Assembly: GCF_963576675.1 (NCBI RefSeq)
Contig: NC_088911.1
Location: forward strand, 59,853,756 to 59,917,755
Reading direction: 5' to 3'
Source: Euphorbia lathyris
Lineage: Eukaryota; Streptophyta; Magnoliopsida; Malpighiales; Euphorbiaceae
Length of the DNA: 64,000 nt
Shown here: positions 1-11,653 of the stretch, in pieces
How the letters are laid out: every line of letters begins with the position of its first letter
Numbering within the stretch: position 1 is the first letter of the stretch
Notes under the pieces: generated by a model
Told to the model about the DNA's origin: nothing
Seen by the model: only the letters and a program-made list of their open reading frames with translations
The model's database searches: none
Position numbers and translations under genes: made by a program

Positions 1-425
1 AAGTGTTCATGGAAGTATTGGAACTAATCTGCATATATATAACTTCATTTGGAGCTTGTTTTAGTAGTGCATAACCATATATGCAATTTTTACAAGAGAA
101 CTTGTGTATTTGTCTATACTAACCTGATTTGCAGCTTATTTTAGTAGTGCACAACCCTTTTTTATTATAACCTTGGTGCTTGTAATGAAAAATATCATAA
201 TTGTTTCCGTTACAATGAAAACAGGGGGTTGCTAATACCACTTTTAAATAGTTGAAGGGACAAATGGGTCGTCCCGTAAGTTCAGGGGACAAAATGACTA
301 AAAGTGACAAGTTCACGGGGCTGCGTATGGTTTACGCCAATTATTTATGAATGGTTTATTAAATTTATCTTTTGTTGAATTTGTAATATTTTTTTGTTTT
401 ATGTATTGATTCCTAATGGGTAAAT
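1..425. other. Non-coding flank left of the CACTA element
   Basis: I see no gene here. Two imperfect direct copies of a roughly 40-bp segment ending in TTTTAGTAGTGCA lie near 45-85 and 120-160. The last bases before the transposon, joined to the sequence after 16217, read as one uninterrupted stretch, so this is the left half of the pre-insertion site. Confidence 0.5.
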
Positions 426-690
426 CACTAGTACAAAAATGCTTACTTGTGTCGCACTTTTTCAAGTTGTTGTGTCGCACTTTTGTGCGACACAACAGGG
501 ATGCGACACAAGAACTTTGCATCGCTCTTGAGAGCGACACAAGCTACTCATCTGTTGTGTCGTTTATCACACGCGCGCGATACAATAGAGCGATACTTCT
601 TGTGTCGCGCTCCAAGGGTGCGACACAAGCTCCCGAGTTAATCTGGTACACTTTGTATCGCTCCTTCACCACGCGCGACACAAAATATTG
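426..690. repeat. CACTA left terminal inverted repeat and subterminal repeats
   Basis: The terminal CACTAG is followed by repeated 8-10-bp TGTCGCAC motifs in both orientations, often as back-to-back palindromes such as TCGCACTTTTGTGCGA. In En/Spm such motifs bind the element-encoded TNPA-like protein. The short open frames here come from the repeats and are not genes. Confidence 0.85.
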
Positions 691-1110
691 ATTTTTTAAA
701 AAAAAAAATTGCAAAATTTTCCAGCATCCAGCATAAAATTTTATAATCAAAATTTACTTGATTCTACATGATATTATAAAACATACACAATAAAACTACA
801 AATACCACATTGCATAAATACATACATATTCAAAATATAATCAAAACTTAATTTCTTCAAGAAATAGTTGTATATAACAATTAATTCAACTTGTCGTATT
901 CAAGTTTGTAACAAAAAAAACTAGAAAGATGAACAAACACTAACAACTTCCACAAAAACACTTAAGCAAATATCAGTTTAAGTGTAACTAAATTTGCAGA
1001 TCGCTTAATGACGACGATATCAGTTTCATCCGTTGAGCAGATGCGCTCCCTGGAGGAAAAGGAAAATATCATTTAGAAGAGAAAAGGCATCGGACTCTGC
1101 TGAAGGAAAA

Positions 1111-2200
1111 TTAATGTGGATATAATTGATAATTTATGGTGTTAAATAAAAGAAAGAAAGAAAAGGTTACAGATAGCCAAGTCTTTCCCCAAGAGCTAAT
1201 AGAAGTTGCTCCACCATGATCAAGAATCCATTTACGAGCTCTTTCACAAGCATTTTGAATTCCACCGTCTGGTCCTTCTCCAAGTATTCTCATACATATA
1301 TAATTTAATACTGTACTGAACATCATACTATGTCATTCTATGTGTAATCCTCATCCTCCATCTTCGTTCTGCAATTACAATAACTTATTTAGAAATAACA
1401 ATTCCAGACACAAACATATATAATTTGCAACCCAATAATTTTTCTTATTTTGTTATCATTTAACCAAAAATTAAAAACATTCTCATTTTGACACGATTTC
1501 ATTTTGTATTTTTGTATTTATATATATGTCATATTCTCAATTAATTAAGGACATAAATAGGTATTTGACGTGGCCATATAGTTCCTTAAATAAAAAGGAT
1601 AAGATAGGATATCATATGAAAATAATCACATGGATAATGCTTTTATATATCACAATTAATTAATTAGGTAGAAATTTGATGGAAAGAAGTGAAAAACGTA
1701 CCTGATGACAGTATATGTAACGAAGGATCTCTTTGTAATGCTCTATAGTAAATACAGTATGAAGATGGCATGTAATGTAAAGATAAAATACCAGCAATCC
1801 AATCCAATATATGCATAGGAATCAGAGAAAAACAAACGAGAATGAGTATATACCATACCATGGGAGGTACAAAAAACATAGGCCCTGAGTTTTCAACACA
1901 CCAATGGCCATCACTAGCCTGCAACGCATAAAACAAGCGAACACTCCTCTTTAATGTAGATGTGGCTGCCTCATATCTAACTTGTTCATCTTCTTCTATT
2001 CTCACTGCTTCTATCGTCTGTTTGAATCTTTTCTCCTTTAGGAACCGTACGTGTTTTAGTTACGTTACGTATCACGAACAACAACACAATTAGTTAAGCT
2101 AAATTAATGAAATTAGCTACCTGAAATTGCCAAATGAGATCAGAGCTAGGCTTAACATTAAATCGATTGTTCCAGAAATTTAGACGAGCTTTTTCAACAC
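1111..2200 (-). pseudogene. Captured oxidosqualene cyclase fragment (5' exons)
   Basis: Minus-strand exons match the N-terminal part of plant oxidosqualene cyclases (triterpene/sterol synthases that cyclise 2,3-oxidosqualene). In order: about 2190-2122 encodes [12 protein letters not shown] and KPSSDLIW. About 2040-1852 encodes [15 protein letters not shown], then LQASDGHW and ENSGPMFF. About 1795-1703, in another frame, encodes [13 protein letters not shown]. About 1370-1160 encodes [25 protein letters not shown] and SWGKTWLS. Introns with GT/AG borders are retained, so capture was at DNA level. The last exon has two nonsense codons before the [10 protein letters not shown] motif, where family members have Trp and Gly. 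The catalytic DCTAE region is absent. A non-functional fragment carried by the CACTA element. Confidence 0.88.
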
Positions 2201-2246
2201 CATAAAGCTTCTCCAATAGCAAATGAGAAAGAGAGAGTGACAAACC

Positions 2247-2397
2247 CATGCAATGGACTCTGCTGAGGGAGTGCCAAGCAAATCTGTTATGATATCCAAT
2301 TCATGCACTACATTTTTTCCAAGAAACAACGGTTTCCCAGTTAGCAACTCGGCAAATATACATCCGATGCTCCAGATATCAATAGCAGGGGTGTTCT
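2247..2397 (-). pseudogene. Captured MAP kinase exon (TDY-class MPK)
   Basis: One minus-strand exon encodes [20 protein letters not shown], then [13 protein letters not shown] and [12 protein letters not shown]. This is kinase subdomains IX-X of plant MAP kinases and looks closest, from memory, to the TDY group (MPK9/16/20-like). The conserved D-W-S-G of subdomain IX is present. An AG acceptor (ATTGGCAG) precedes it and a GT donor follows, matching the known exon boundary before YTPAIDIW. The catalytic loop and activation loop are missing, so it cannot be an active kinase. It lies just upstream, in the minus-strand sense, of the cyclase fragment, making a chimeric multi-gene cargo. Confidence 0.85.
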
Positions 2398-2439
2398 GCC
2401 AATTAAAAATTCCACAAAAATGCATTACCACAAAATCTT

Positions 2440-3233
2440 AAGGGAACTGTAGTTTACTCAGAACTGTCAAACTGAAACAGGAAAAAAAGAACTTCTTAAA
2501 ACATGAAAATGTAATCAAGCTAACATTGATGAATACAGCAAGATGCAAACAACACGTTGGTCATGATTCATGTGCCATGCCAAACTATGGACGCATAACA
2601 ACATGATGGGATAACATGATTTTCCATGTCAAATTCACATAGAAGATAGCAATTTATATAATATAACTGCTGTTAACTTTACTAGTTCCATGGAGCCATT
2701 TGAACTAAAAGCTCAAGCTTATAGTTTAAGACCCAAATATCTACTGTCATTGGTTCCATTTCAAGAACATTTGCTATAAAATATTGTATGACAAGCAATT
2801 ATACCAAATTGTCACTAGATACTTTGCTGCTCTGCCCTGTTGAAATTTGAAAATGCTTTGGAGAATTCCTTCACGTTTATACCAAAAAATACAAAATCAT
2901 TTCTAAACATAAATAAAATCCATGAAATAAATCAAAGAAGATATCACTATTTGATGACAATGACCAGTTCCATCTTCATCATTACTAGCAACTGAACTTG
3001 CATAAAATCGATTTAGTCTACCAACCTTGACACTAGCTAAAACCTAACTCCCTCCACCTCTCACCTTAAACAATCACAAACACGCACAACAAACATCAAT
3101 GCAGTACTCAATGGACTCGATATTACATTAAACAGAACAGGACAAAGTATAATCTCGATAAAGATCGGCTATCAATATGCTCAATTGTCTATCAAAATAA
3201 TGTCTATGAGTTCACCAAACTTAAATCAGTAGA
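2440..3233. other. AT-rich CACTA interior, probably captured intron sequence
   Basis: I recognise no coding motif on either strand. The position between the kinase exon acceptor and the Copia insertion fits intron sequence carried along with the captured exons, but this is inference. Confidence 0.35.
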
Positions 3234-3238
3234 CACTG

Positions 3239-4581
3239 TGTTGGTCCCTTATAACGTTACAAGTATAGTTCCAAGGGGGGGTTAGGAACTATTTAAACTT
3301 TTTCTTAATTTAGGGCAGACTTCTTTTCTTAGGAAAAAAAGGTTTTAACAGCGGCGCTGAGTAAACAGCAAGATACTGGCTTAGTCAACTGGTGACTAGG
3401 TCAGTTTCTTAACTTGAGTCAGGAGATAGCACTTAGAGTCTATTCCCGAGCTCAGATGTTTGATGCGCACAACTCAGCTTGACCTCTTTACTTGGCCAGT
3501 TTTTGGTTATTTAAGCAAGCAATACATATAAGGAGTTTAAGGTAAGAAATGCGTTACTCAGCAGATTTATCCAGGTTCGGCTTCTAAGCCTACGTCCTGT
3601 CCCCGGAACACGTTCCGAGCTTTCGAATCCTCTACTGAGCTCTTTAAAGGTAGAGCCTCAAACCTTTTACAATCTTAGCAACTGAGTATAACAAGAGTAC
3701 CTTCCTCTATACCTCTACTCAATCCTAATCTCTCGCTGAGTACTATAACCGAGTACTCAGCCTCTCCTTTCTAATCTCTAGAAATGATAAGTGTTTGTCC
3801 TAAACAATGATTGCTAAGACACCTTAGATGATTGAATAATCACTCTAGACTTTTACACAAAAGATATGAAATTTAGTGTAAGATTGCTTTGCTTTTTGCT
3901 TGCAGAACTTGCGTAGAAATTTGGTCAGCGTAATGGCTTGATCAAGTTCTGTATTGAATGAAGCTTCTGATGGCACTATTTATAGAGACGTCTTGAGGCA
4001 TCTGTCATTTCGAATTTTGAAATAACCGTTGGAGGGAAACGGCTTCCTGTCGTTGTCATCCTGACTTGCTCAGAGCTCTCGGCCAATCAGATTTGAGTAT
4101 CTTTTGTCCTCGGTCAGCTTTTGGTCAGCTCGGCAGAATGTCTCTCCTTTTATGGTAAAGTCAACTGGACAGCATACTGTGTCGTCTGAACTTTACCCAA
4201 AGTGGAAACACTTTGTCTGGAAGTTTTCCTTAGCCAGCTGCTGTCTTGTATGCTTTGTCGAATCAACTCAACAACTTCGTTCCGAAGTTGTTCCCTGAAG
4301 GTCTTCTAGATCCTTCTTCCGCTGAGTTGCGTTTTGTCCATAACGACAACGTTTTGACATACGCGGGCCGAGTTGTCTTGAACCGTTTGACTTAGGCTTT
4401 GACTCTTGTATTGGGCTTGGTCCTTTTAATCCTTATGTCTTATAAGCAATTTAACTCAACATTGAATAAATACATTAGTAGAATAAATCAAAGCATTTAA
4501 ACTTAGTGTGTTTAGAATATGTTTTTAATTATACTTAAACAATTTTGTCAAATCAAAATTATGTGGAAAGGTGTTTCAACA
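3239..4581 (-). repeat. Copia 3' LTR (minus-strand element)
   Basis: 1343 bp, direct copy of 13908-15238. It differs by scattered single bases and by an extra 11-12 bp near 4120, where a TTTTGGTCAGC-type motif is duplicated. Bounded by TG and CA. Confidence 0.93.
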
Positions 4582-4682
4582 AACTCCCCCATTTTGATGT
4601 TGGCAAAACTATTCAGCGAGGAACTCAGTGTTGAGCTCCCCCATGATAGTTGACCTAATATAACTTAGCAAACTCCCCCGTA
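4582..4682 (-). promoter_or_regulatory. Multiple polypurine tracts of the Copia element
   Basis: On the minus strand three GGGGGAG tracts (around 4584-4590, 4633-4642 and 4671-4680) sit within 100 bp upstream of the 3' LTR. The nearest adjoins the LTR, as the plus-strand primer should. Several tandem polypurine tracts are, from memory, a published Sirevirus trait. Confidence 0.7.
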
Positions 4683-5156
4683 AGGGTTGAGCTACTGACT
4701 TAGTTTTACTCTAAACATTTAAAGGTTTTAATCGAGTAAGTCTAAGGTCAGTTTTCAGATATAGGTCAGCTCATGGATCATATTCTATCTTACTCAGTGT
4801 TTAAGCGGAAATTATAGAATTCAGAGAGCGCTGAGTAATTTGTTGTTCAATGAGTTTTATAAGACGATGTTTTATAAACATTCAAGTCAATGTCAAACAT
4901 GTTATCAGCATTGGGTTCAATCAATAAATTTTATAAGCCTTTAAACATAGCTAATTTAATTGAAGATACATAATGACATAATACACAGCATCGTATAAAA
5001 ATAATTCATAACTCAGAGTTTGAACAGAAGATGCAAGTATTGATATTTAATATAGGTAGTCAGTGTTTACAAACAAAAGTTCAAGACATGCATAGAGACT
5101 ACATACTTAGCCTATACTGAGCTAGACTATATCTATTTCTTTCTCTTCTGTTTGGA

Positions 5157-8036
5157 CTAACTAGACTCATCCTGTGTTCTCGCTTGTTCTTTCTCCCCCG
5201 TTTTGTCAGCATCGGGAGGAGGAATCCTAAAGGCGTCGGTTAAGATGGCTCTGGTCAGTTCTGTGGACAGCGCTTTAAGTCTATCGGCGCTTTCATTGAC
5301 ACCATCAAAGATAGCCACTCCATTATCTGAGACCTCGGAGGGTATATTAAGCTCAGCAGCGCTGATCGTGCTGACTATAAAAGCTTGAGATTTACCTACC
5401 CAAGTAAGTGCATCAGTTAGACCAGCAAGGACTTGATGGAATGTCTTCAGTAAGGAGGTGTCATAGTATTGACGCTGAACATTGTTGTGATGTATGTGGT
5501 TGAAGGTTTGTCTGGTGATAGACAACATTTCATTTTGTTTCATAGCGTCAGTATCCATCTCTTGCTTGTTCAGATTCAGCAATTGAACGGCCTCACCAAT
5601 TTGCTCCACTGAGCACTGAGAATAGGAGACCATTTGCTCGTTGGTTTTGATTTGCTCGGTGTGAAGCTGAGCAAAGAGCATTTTAACTTCATCAAAAGTA
5701 GCATAGCGTGTGTTCGCAGCTGACAAAGTCTGAACTTGTTCTTGAAGAGCGTTGAGATGTTGAACTGTTGTCAGCTGGATCTCAGCCAGCTTTGCAATGG
5801 AATCCTGCTTAGCTTGCTGTGCTTGCAAAGTAATGATGACATTCAGCAAATCCTTGAATCCCTTAACTCCGTTGAGAAGCTGAGTGACTTGGGAAAGCTG
5901 AGTTGTCTCAATAGTGGAAGACCCAGCAGCAGGAGGAGTAGTTTGTTGAAGGTCTTTGATCAATGCTTGCACTGAGTCGATTATTCTTTTGCCAGACTCA
6001 GTGGCATTTATGTAACTTTGAGAGCCTTCATTAAGTTGTCCAGTGACATCAGTATGACCGGTTGGAAGAGGAGTCAAGGGAATGACGTGGTCAGTGACTG
6101 GAAGTGAGTTTCCAATCTGCACTTGTGTTTCAGGTAGAACGGATTGATCGGCAGAGGTGTTGATTGGAGAAGAAGTAATCCGGATGCTGTCGGTGCTAAC
6201 TGAGGCAGGAATGTTTGGAGTCAGCACAAGACTTGGATTGACAGCATCGACGGGAATTGATTCCACTTGACTCGTAGAATTTGCGGAAGCATTCAATTCG
6301 GCATGTTCCTTTAGTGAAGAAACAGAGGCTTGCTTTTTTAGAGAAGCCGGTGGAGTAGAGGATGGTTGCTTTCTGAAAAATTTCAGCTTAAGTGCAGAGG
6401 GGTCCTTGGTTGGCTTCTGAATAATAAAGTCACGAAGGGTTGGTTGTTGAACAGGAATGTCACTGACTGTGTTCTGACTTGCCTTAACCAATCTTCTTCT
6501 GCGAGGAGGAGGGTCAGCTTGAATAGACTCTCCTGAGTGAGATGGAGAAGTTTCTTCTTGATCAGCATTGAGCTGGTCAGCTTGTTCTTGTACTTGATCA
6601 ACATTGTGTTGGTCATGTTCTTGTTCTTCTCCAGCAGCCAACTCAGTATTGGCTTGCTCAGCATCAACCTCACTGGTTGTCTCCTCATTGTCCTCAGCAT
6701 CATCCTGACAACTGGACTCTTCTTCTTCGTCATCTTCTGAACTGTCACCATCTAGCTCTTCCTCAACTTGTGTAATGAATTGATCGTCCAAATGCACCTC
6801 ATCTTCTTGATGCTCAGCTACAGTTCCTAGACACTGTGTGTAGTGAGAGTCACCAGGAAAAATGACGTAAGTAGGGATAGCATCAATTGGAGTCAGTGAA
6901 GAAGACTTCTGCTTCTTTTGAGGTTGCTCATCAGCATCTTGTCTTTCCTCAATTTCAGGCTCATCTTGCCTGCTCCTTTTCTCAGCTGACTTAGGTCTCT
7001 CATGACCTGGTTCATCCACTGACTTAGGCTTCTTTGCCTTAGGCTCAACCTTCTTTGAAGGGGTCTCAACAGCTTTCCTCTTGCGGGCAGCTGGAGCCTT
7101 AGTTCTTCTCCCTTTCTTTGGGACAGCTGTTTCCTCAGCTTGTTGTTCACCAGCAGCAGCAGTTTTTCCTTTCTTCAGAGGCTGATTGAACTTCAAAGCC
7201 CTCAGCGAAGCTGCTGTGATTTCAGATCCTCTAGCTTTAACTTCATCAGTTAGGTCTATTTGATGATCAATGAGGATCCTGGTGATGAGCGAGCCCAGCC
7301 TTAGAGTTCCAGTGCTTCGTAGGAACCCAGCAATGAGGAATACTGGCATGTTGATCGGTTTGTATGTCAGCATATGCCATATGAAGCATTGCTCAAAGTT
7401 CGTTGCTGAGGTGGTGCAGTTGATCTTAGGATAAATGAAGTAGGTCAGCAGATAGTGAGCCATCTTTTGGTGCTGTCCCATAAAGGAACTGGAGACTTCT
7501 CCTGAGTGGCCTTCAGGTTTACAGAAGGTGACTTCGTACCCAGTACCGTCATGATCTCCAGATCTTCTCAGCTTTGCTCCTTCATTTTTCAACTTCAGCA
7601 AGTTTGCCAGATAGTTAGGGTTTATGAAAATGGTCTTTTCTCTTACCACAGTTGCCAGATTGTCCTGGTTGTCATCAGCAACACGGAGATTGTGGTAGAA
7701 CTCCCTTACTAGGTCAGGATAAGTGTGATCCCTAACAGAGAACAGCTCGGTCCATCCATTTTGCGATATCCATTCGCAGAAGGGTTGCTCGGAAGTCACG
7801 AAGGACTCAGAGACCCATCGTGAGAAGTCCACTTTCCATTCGCTAATGTTACCAAAGACCTTGGTATAGGTTCTGGTTTTGGTCGGTTTTTCTTTGGAGG
7901 AGGTAGCTTGCCCAGTTTTTCCTTTACTCGGCGTAGTGACCTTGGTAGTTTTAGGCACAGAAGTTTGCCTGAAGGGTTCATCGGAGCTGGTCTTAGGGTG
8001 ACCGGCACCGGAGATGTTGACGGAAACTTTAGTCAT
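5157..8036 (-). CDS. Third ORF of the Copia element (env-like position, plant-transposon domain plus coiled coil)
   Basis: A 959-aa ORF with its own ATG lies 482 bp downstream of pol in the same orientation, where Sireviruses carry their env-like ORF. About residues 1-60 are Ser/Thr/Lys-rich. Residues 60-290 form a globular region with WVSESF, FCEWISQNGWTELF and YPDLVREFYHNLRV, then a helical part with FIWHMLTYKPINMPVFLIAG. This resembles the domain labelled 'putative plant transposon protein' in databases (from memory). Residues 290-390 are Lys/Arg/Pro-rich and NLS-like, 420-510 very acidic and Gln-rich, and 690-880 are predicted coiled coil. I see no signal peptide or clear transmembrane helix, so a membrane envelope role is not supported. 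The frame is fully open although gag is broken. Function unknown. Confidence 0.85.
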   Translation of the reverse strand: MTKVSVNISGAGHPKTSSDEPFRQTSVPKTTKVTTPSKGKTGQATSSKEKPTKTRTYTKVFGNISEWKVDFSRWVSESFVTSEQPFCEWISQNGWTELFSVRDHTYPDLVREFYHNLRVADDNQDNLATVVREKTIFINPNYLANLLKLKNEGAKLRRSGDHDGTGYEVTFCKPEGHSGEVSSSFMGQHQKMAHYLLTYFIYPKINCTTSATNFEQCFIWHMLTYKPINMPVFLIAGFLRSTGTLRLGSLITRILIDHQIDLTDEVKARGSEITAASLRALKFNQPLKKGKTAAAGEQQAEETAVPKKGRRTKAPAARKRKAVETPSKKVEPKAKKPKSVDEPGHERPKSAEKRSRQDEPEIEERQDADEQPQKKQKSSSLTPIDAIPTYVIFPGDSHYTQCLGTVAEHQEDEVHLDDQFITQVEEELDGDSSEDDEEEESSCQDDAEDNEETTSEVDAEQANTELAAGEEQEHDQHNVDQVQEQADQLNADQEETSPSHSGESIQADPPPRRRRLVKASQNTVSDIPVQQPTLRDFIIQKPTKDPSALKLKFFRKQPSSTPPASLKKQASVSSLKEHAELNASANSTSQVESIPVDAVNPSLVLTPNIPASVSTDSIRITSSPINTSADQSVLPETQVQIGNSLPVTDHVIPLTPLPTGHTDVTGQLNEGSQSYINATESGKRIIDSVQALIKDLQQTTPPAAGSSTIETTQLSQVTQLLNGVKGFKDLLNVIITLQAQQAKQDSIAKLAEIQLTTVQHLNALQEQVQTLSAANTRYATFDEVKMLFAQLHTEQIKTNEQMVSYSQCSVEQIGEAVQLLNLNKQEMDTDAMKQNEMLSITRQTFNHIHHNNVQRQYYDTSLLKTFHQVLAGLTDALTWVGKSQAFIVSTISAAELNIPSEVSDNGVAIFDGVNESADRLKALSTELTRAILTDAFRIPPPDADKTGEKEQARTQDESS

Positions 8037-8518
8037 AGTTTCAGAACAAGTTTGGGAAGCTTTGAGAGTTTTTAGAGAGAAAGCTTTGCCTCAGAATTCG
8101 GTAGGTGTAAAGAAAATAAAGAATGGGGATTTACCCATTATTTATAGCGGTGAAGAGTGGATCTTATCGAATCCATGTGTCAGTTTTGCCTTGGGATTGT
8201 CAACCGACAAAGATCCTGGCATTTATGACACATTCGGCGCGTACGTCATCCTAGGTGGCTGTTCGCGTGCTTAAGCATTAAGTGCAACAGATCTAACACT
8301 CAGCGTTTAAAATACTAAGCGTTTTGGATTCTGAGTGGTCAGTAGTATATGAAAGGATGATTTCTCAGTTTAAGATTACTACTCGGTGTGCATATTGACT
8401 CAGTATTGATGTGTATTTTGTGTTAAGTACTCAGCATAACAATCACTCAGCATGCATTTGCATAAATCATTCAGCATAGTAATTCACTCAGCATAAATTT
8501 ACATTTTAGAACAGGAAT
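8037..8518 (-). other. Spacer between Copia pol and third ORF
   Basis: Non-coding. It is rich in the short motif CTCAGC/GCTGAG that also peppers the LTRs. It probably serves as leader for the downstream ORF. No splice acceptor could be assigned with confidence. Confidence 0.4.
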
Positions 8519-11500
8519 TTACTGAAGAGGATTAAACATACCAATGGCTTCTCTCAGTATGCTGAACTGTTCACGAGCCAGTTGCTTTGTGAAGATATCC
8601 GCAAGCTGCTCATCCGTTAGGACGTAGGTCAGCTTTATCTCACCTTTGAGTACATGGTCTCTAATGAAGTGATGCCTTATGCTGACATGCTTCATTCTGC
8701 TGTGTTGAATTGGGTTCTTTGATAGATCAATTGCACTTTTGTTGTCGCATTTGACCTCAATTGTCATTGTTTGAACACCATAGTCTTCAAGCTGTTGCTT
8801 AATCCATAGGACTTGAGCAACATAGTGACCGGCAGCAATGTACTCAGCTTCAGTGGTAGACAAGGCTACTGACGCCTGCTTCTTGCTGAACCAAGATACA
8901 AGACAACTTCCTAAGAAATGACATCCTCCAGAGGTGCTTTTTCGTTCTAGCTTGTCTCGACCATAGTCAGCGTCAGTGTATCCAACGAGTGTAAAGCCAT
9001 GTGTGTTGGGATACCATAAACCTGCGTTCACTGAGCTTTGCAAGTATCTAAGGATTCTTTTTACAGCTATGTAATGAGATTCCTTAGGGTTAGATTGATA
9101 TCTAGCACAGTAGCATACTGAGAACTGAATGTCCGGTCTACTGGCTGTTAAGTAAAGTAGAGAGCCTATCATACCTCGATACAATTTGCTATCTACTGAC
9201 TTACCATTCTCGTCAGCGCAGAGGACAGTGTCAGTGCCCATAGGAGTGGATATTGGCTTGCAATTTTCCAAGTCATATTTCTTTAATATCTCCTTGGCAT
9301 ATTTAGCTTGACTGATGAAGATGCCATTCTTTCCTTGTTTTATTTGAAGTCTGAGGAAGAAGTTGAGTTCTCCCATCATCGACATTTCAAACTCAGTCTG
9401 CATTTGTTTGCTAAATTCCTTGCACATTGATTCGTTAGTTGCACCAAATATTATATCATCAACATAAATTTGAGCCAGCAGGGTATCTTTACCCTTTCTC
9501 TTAATGAATAAGGTTGTATCAGCTTTTCCCCTGACATAATTTCTAGTCAGCAGGAAACTGGTCAGCCTCTCATACCAAGCACGTGGTGCTTGCTTGAGGC
9601 CGTACAGAGCCTTTTTGAGTTTGTAAACGTGGTTTGGGAATTTTGGATCCTCAAACCCTGGAGGTTGATTAACATAAACTTCCTCATTTATAACTCCATT
9701 AAGAAATGCACTCTTAACATCCATTTGGAATAATTTAAAGTTCATGTAAGATGCATATGCACATAAGATCCTAATAGCTTCTAGCCTTGCCACTGGGGCA
9801 AAGGTCTCACCGTAGTCAATACCTTCTTGCTGACTGTAGCCCTGAGCTACAAGCCTTGCTTTGTTCCTGACTACATTTCCTTGCTCATCCAGTTTGTTGC
9901 GGAAGACCCATCTTGTTCCAATGGTCTTCTGACTCTTTGGATGTGGCACTAGCTCCCATACATCGTTTCTTCTGAATTGGTCGAGTTCCTCTTGCATTGC
10001 GCTCATCCAGAATTCATCTTCCTCAGCATCAGCGAAGTTCTTAGGTTCCTGAACTGAGACGAAGGCTACATTGCTGAGGTACCTCCTGAGTTGATTCCTC
10101 ATCATCAGGGTATTCCCAGCAGAATCAAGGATTGCACTCTCTGAGTGCCCTCTTGGAATCCTTATCTCTTTAGGTAGATTTATGTCTTGTGCTGTCTGTG
10201 TTTCAACAATCTCTGCAGAAGTAGACTGGTCAGTGAAAACAATCTTAGGTTCACTCTTACTCTTGGTCAGCCTTTTAGTAAATGACTCAGCAGCTGGTTC
10301 TTGGTCAGCGGTTACTGAGTGTGGATCATCCTCGGTCAGTGGCTGGTATCTACCTGCAGGGTTAGTCTCGTCGAACTCAACATGTACTGACTCTTCTAAA
10401 ACTTGAGTTCGTTTATTGAAAACTCTGTATGCTTTGCTGTTTGTTGAGTAGCCTAAAAAGATAGCCTCATCAGCTTTTGATTCAAACTTTGCTAAGCTAT
10501 CTTTGGTATTCAAAATAAAACATTTACAGCCAAAGGCACGAAAGTATCCAATGTTGGGCTTTCGTCCTTTCCAAAGTTCATAGGGGGTTTTCTTTAATAT
10601 AGGTCTAACTAGAGCCCTATTAAGAATATAGCACGCTGTGTTAACAGCCTCTCCCCAAAAATACTTTGGAAGCCTATGCTCATCCAGCATTGTCCTGGCT
10701 ATTTCAACCAGAGTTCTGTTCTTCCTTTCAACAACCCCATTTTGTTGAGGTGTTCTAGGAGCAGAAAAATTGTGGTCAATGCCGCTGGCTTCACAGAATT
10801 CAACAAACTTTTGGTTTTTGAATTCTCCACCATTATCACTTCGGATGTGAGCCAATTTTAGGTCTTTATCATTTTCAATTTTTCTTACCAAATTTGAAAA
10901 TGTCTCAAAATACTCATCCTTGCTACTCGGCAAGATGACCCAAGTGTACCGAGAGAAGTCATCTACAATGACCAAGGAAAATCTTCTTCCACCCAGACTC
11001 AGCGGCTGGACTGGACCGAAGAGATCCAAGTGTAGTAACTCTAACGGACGCTTAGTTGAGACAATGTTTTTGCTGTGAAAAGATTGTTTGGTTTGTTTTC
11101 CAGCTTGGCAAGCGTGGCATAATTGATCTTTTTCAAATTTAAGTTCAGGCAGTTCCTCAACCAATTGCTTTCTTGCTAATTTGGCCAGGAGGTCCATGCT
11201 TACATGACCAAGTCTCTTGTGCCATAGCCAGGAATTTTCTTCATTTGATACTAAGCATACAGTTTTTGAAAACTTTTTCTCTAAGTCTAGCATAAAGACA
11301 TTATCTATGCGAGGGGCAGTTAAAATTAACTCATTTGATTTACCCTCGTATATTTTACATCCAGTAGCATCAAATATAACTTTTCTCCCATTGTCACATA
11401 GCTGAGCTACGCTGAGTAAGTTATATTTGAGTCCGCTGACTAGGGAGACTGACTCAATAGTAGGATTATCTCCGATGGTTCCTGACCCTACTATCTTACC

Positions 11501-11647
11501 CTTTTTGTTGTCTCCAAAACTTACACTTCCTCCTCGTTTACGCTCAAACGTGATGAACTGAGTTTCATCACCAGTCATATGCCTCGAGCATGCGCTGTCA
11601 ATATACCACATCTTTGACTTCTCAGCACATCTCAGGCTTACCTGCAT
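8519..11647 (-). CDS. pol: Copia pol polyprotein (protease, integrase, reverse transcriptase, RNase H)
   Basis: 1042 aa, uninterrupted. Residues 14-28 hold the aspartic protease motif [13 protein letters not shown] (DSA where DSG is usual). About 141-150 is the GAG-pre-integrase motif [11 protein letters not shown], with CHAC completing the zinc site. Integrase catalytic residues are seen in [16 protein letters not shown] and the downstream [10 protein letters not shown] spans about 560-800 with [44 protein letters not shown] and the YVDDIIFGA active site. RNase H follows with [19 protein letters not shown] and KCDNKSA. PR-IN-RT-RH order defines Copia. The ATG starts 5 bases after the stop ending the gag frame and in a different frame, so expression would need frameshifting or reinitiation. 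Confidence 0.95.
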   Translation of the reverse strand: MQVSLRCAEKSKMWYIDSACSRHMTGDETQFITFERKRGGSVSFGDNKKGKIVGSGTIGDNPTIESVSLVSGLKYNLLSVAQLCDNGRKVIFDATGCKIYEGKSNELILTAPRIDNVFMLDLEKKFSKTVCLVSNEENSWLWHKRLGHVSMDLLAKLARKQLVEELPELKFEKDQLCHACQAGKQTKQSFHSKNIVSTKRPLELLHLDLFGPVQPLSLGGRRFSLVIVDDFSRYTWVILPSSKDEYFETFSNLVRKIENDKDLKLAHIRSDNGGEFKNQKFVEFCEASGIDHNFSAPRTPQQNGVVERKNRTLVEIARTMLDEHRLPKYFWGEAVNTACYILNRALVRPILKKTPYELWKGRKPNIGYFRAFGCKCFILNTKDSLAKFESKADEAIFLGYSTNSKAYRVFNKRTQVLEESVHVEFDETNPAGRYQPLTEDDPHSVTADQEPAAESFTKRLTKSKSEPKIVFTDQSTSAEIVETQTAQDINLPKEIRIPRGHSESAILDSAGNTLMMRNQLRRYLSNVAFVSVQEPKNFADAEEDEFWMSAMQEELDQFRRNDVWELVPHPKSQKTIGTRWVFRNKLDEQGNVVRNKARLVAQGYSQQEGIDYGETFAPVARLEAIRILCAYASYMNFKLFQMDVKSAFLNGVINEEVYVNQPPGFEDPKFPNHVYKLKKALYGLKQAPRAWYERLTSFLLTRNYVRGKADTTLFIKRKGKDTLLAQIYVDDIIFGATNESMCKEFSKQMQTEFEMSMMGELNFFLRLQIKQGKNGIFISQAKYAKEILKKYDLENCKPISTPMGTDTVLCADENGKSVDSKLYRGMIGSLLYLTASRPDIQFSVCYCARYQSNPKESHYIAVKRILRYLQSSVNAGLWYPNTHGFTLVGYTDADYGRDKLERKSTSGGCHFLGSCLVSWFSKKQASVALSTTEAEYIAAGHYVAQVLWIKQQLEDYGVQTMTIEVKCDNKSAIDLSKNPIQHSRMKHVSIRHHFIRDHVLKGEIKLTYVLTDEQLADIFTKQLAREQFSILREAIGMFNPLQ

Positions 11648-11653
11648 TGTAAC

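Noticed and set aside
416..750. Overlapping ORFs of 60-90 codons near the left CACTA end
   Set aside because: They are translations of the subterminal TGTCGCAC repeats on both strands; no protein-like composition.
6383..6751. Putative membrane-type ORFs overlapping the acidic part of the Copia third ORF
   Set aside because: Hydrophobic reading of the antisense of Asp/Glu codons; an artefact.
5203..8008. Many plus- and minus-strand ORFs inside the Copia third ORF
   Set aside because: Shadow frames of the 959-aa ORF; low-complexity composition mirrors its acidic and basic tracts.
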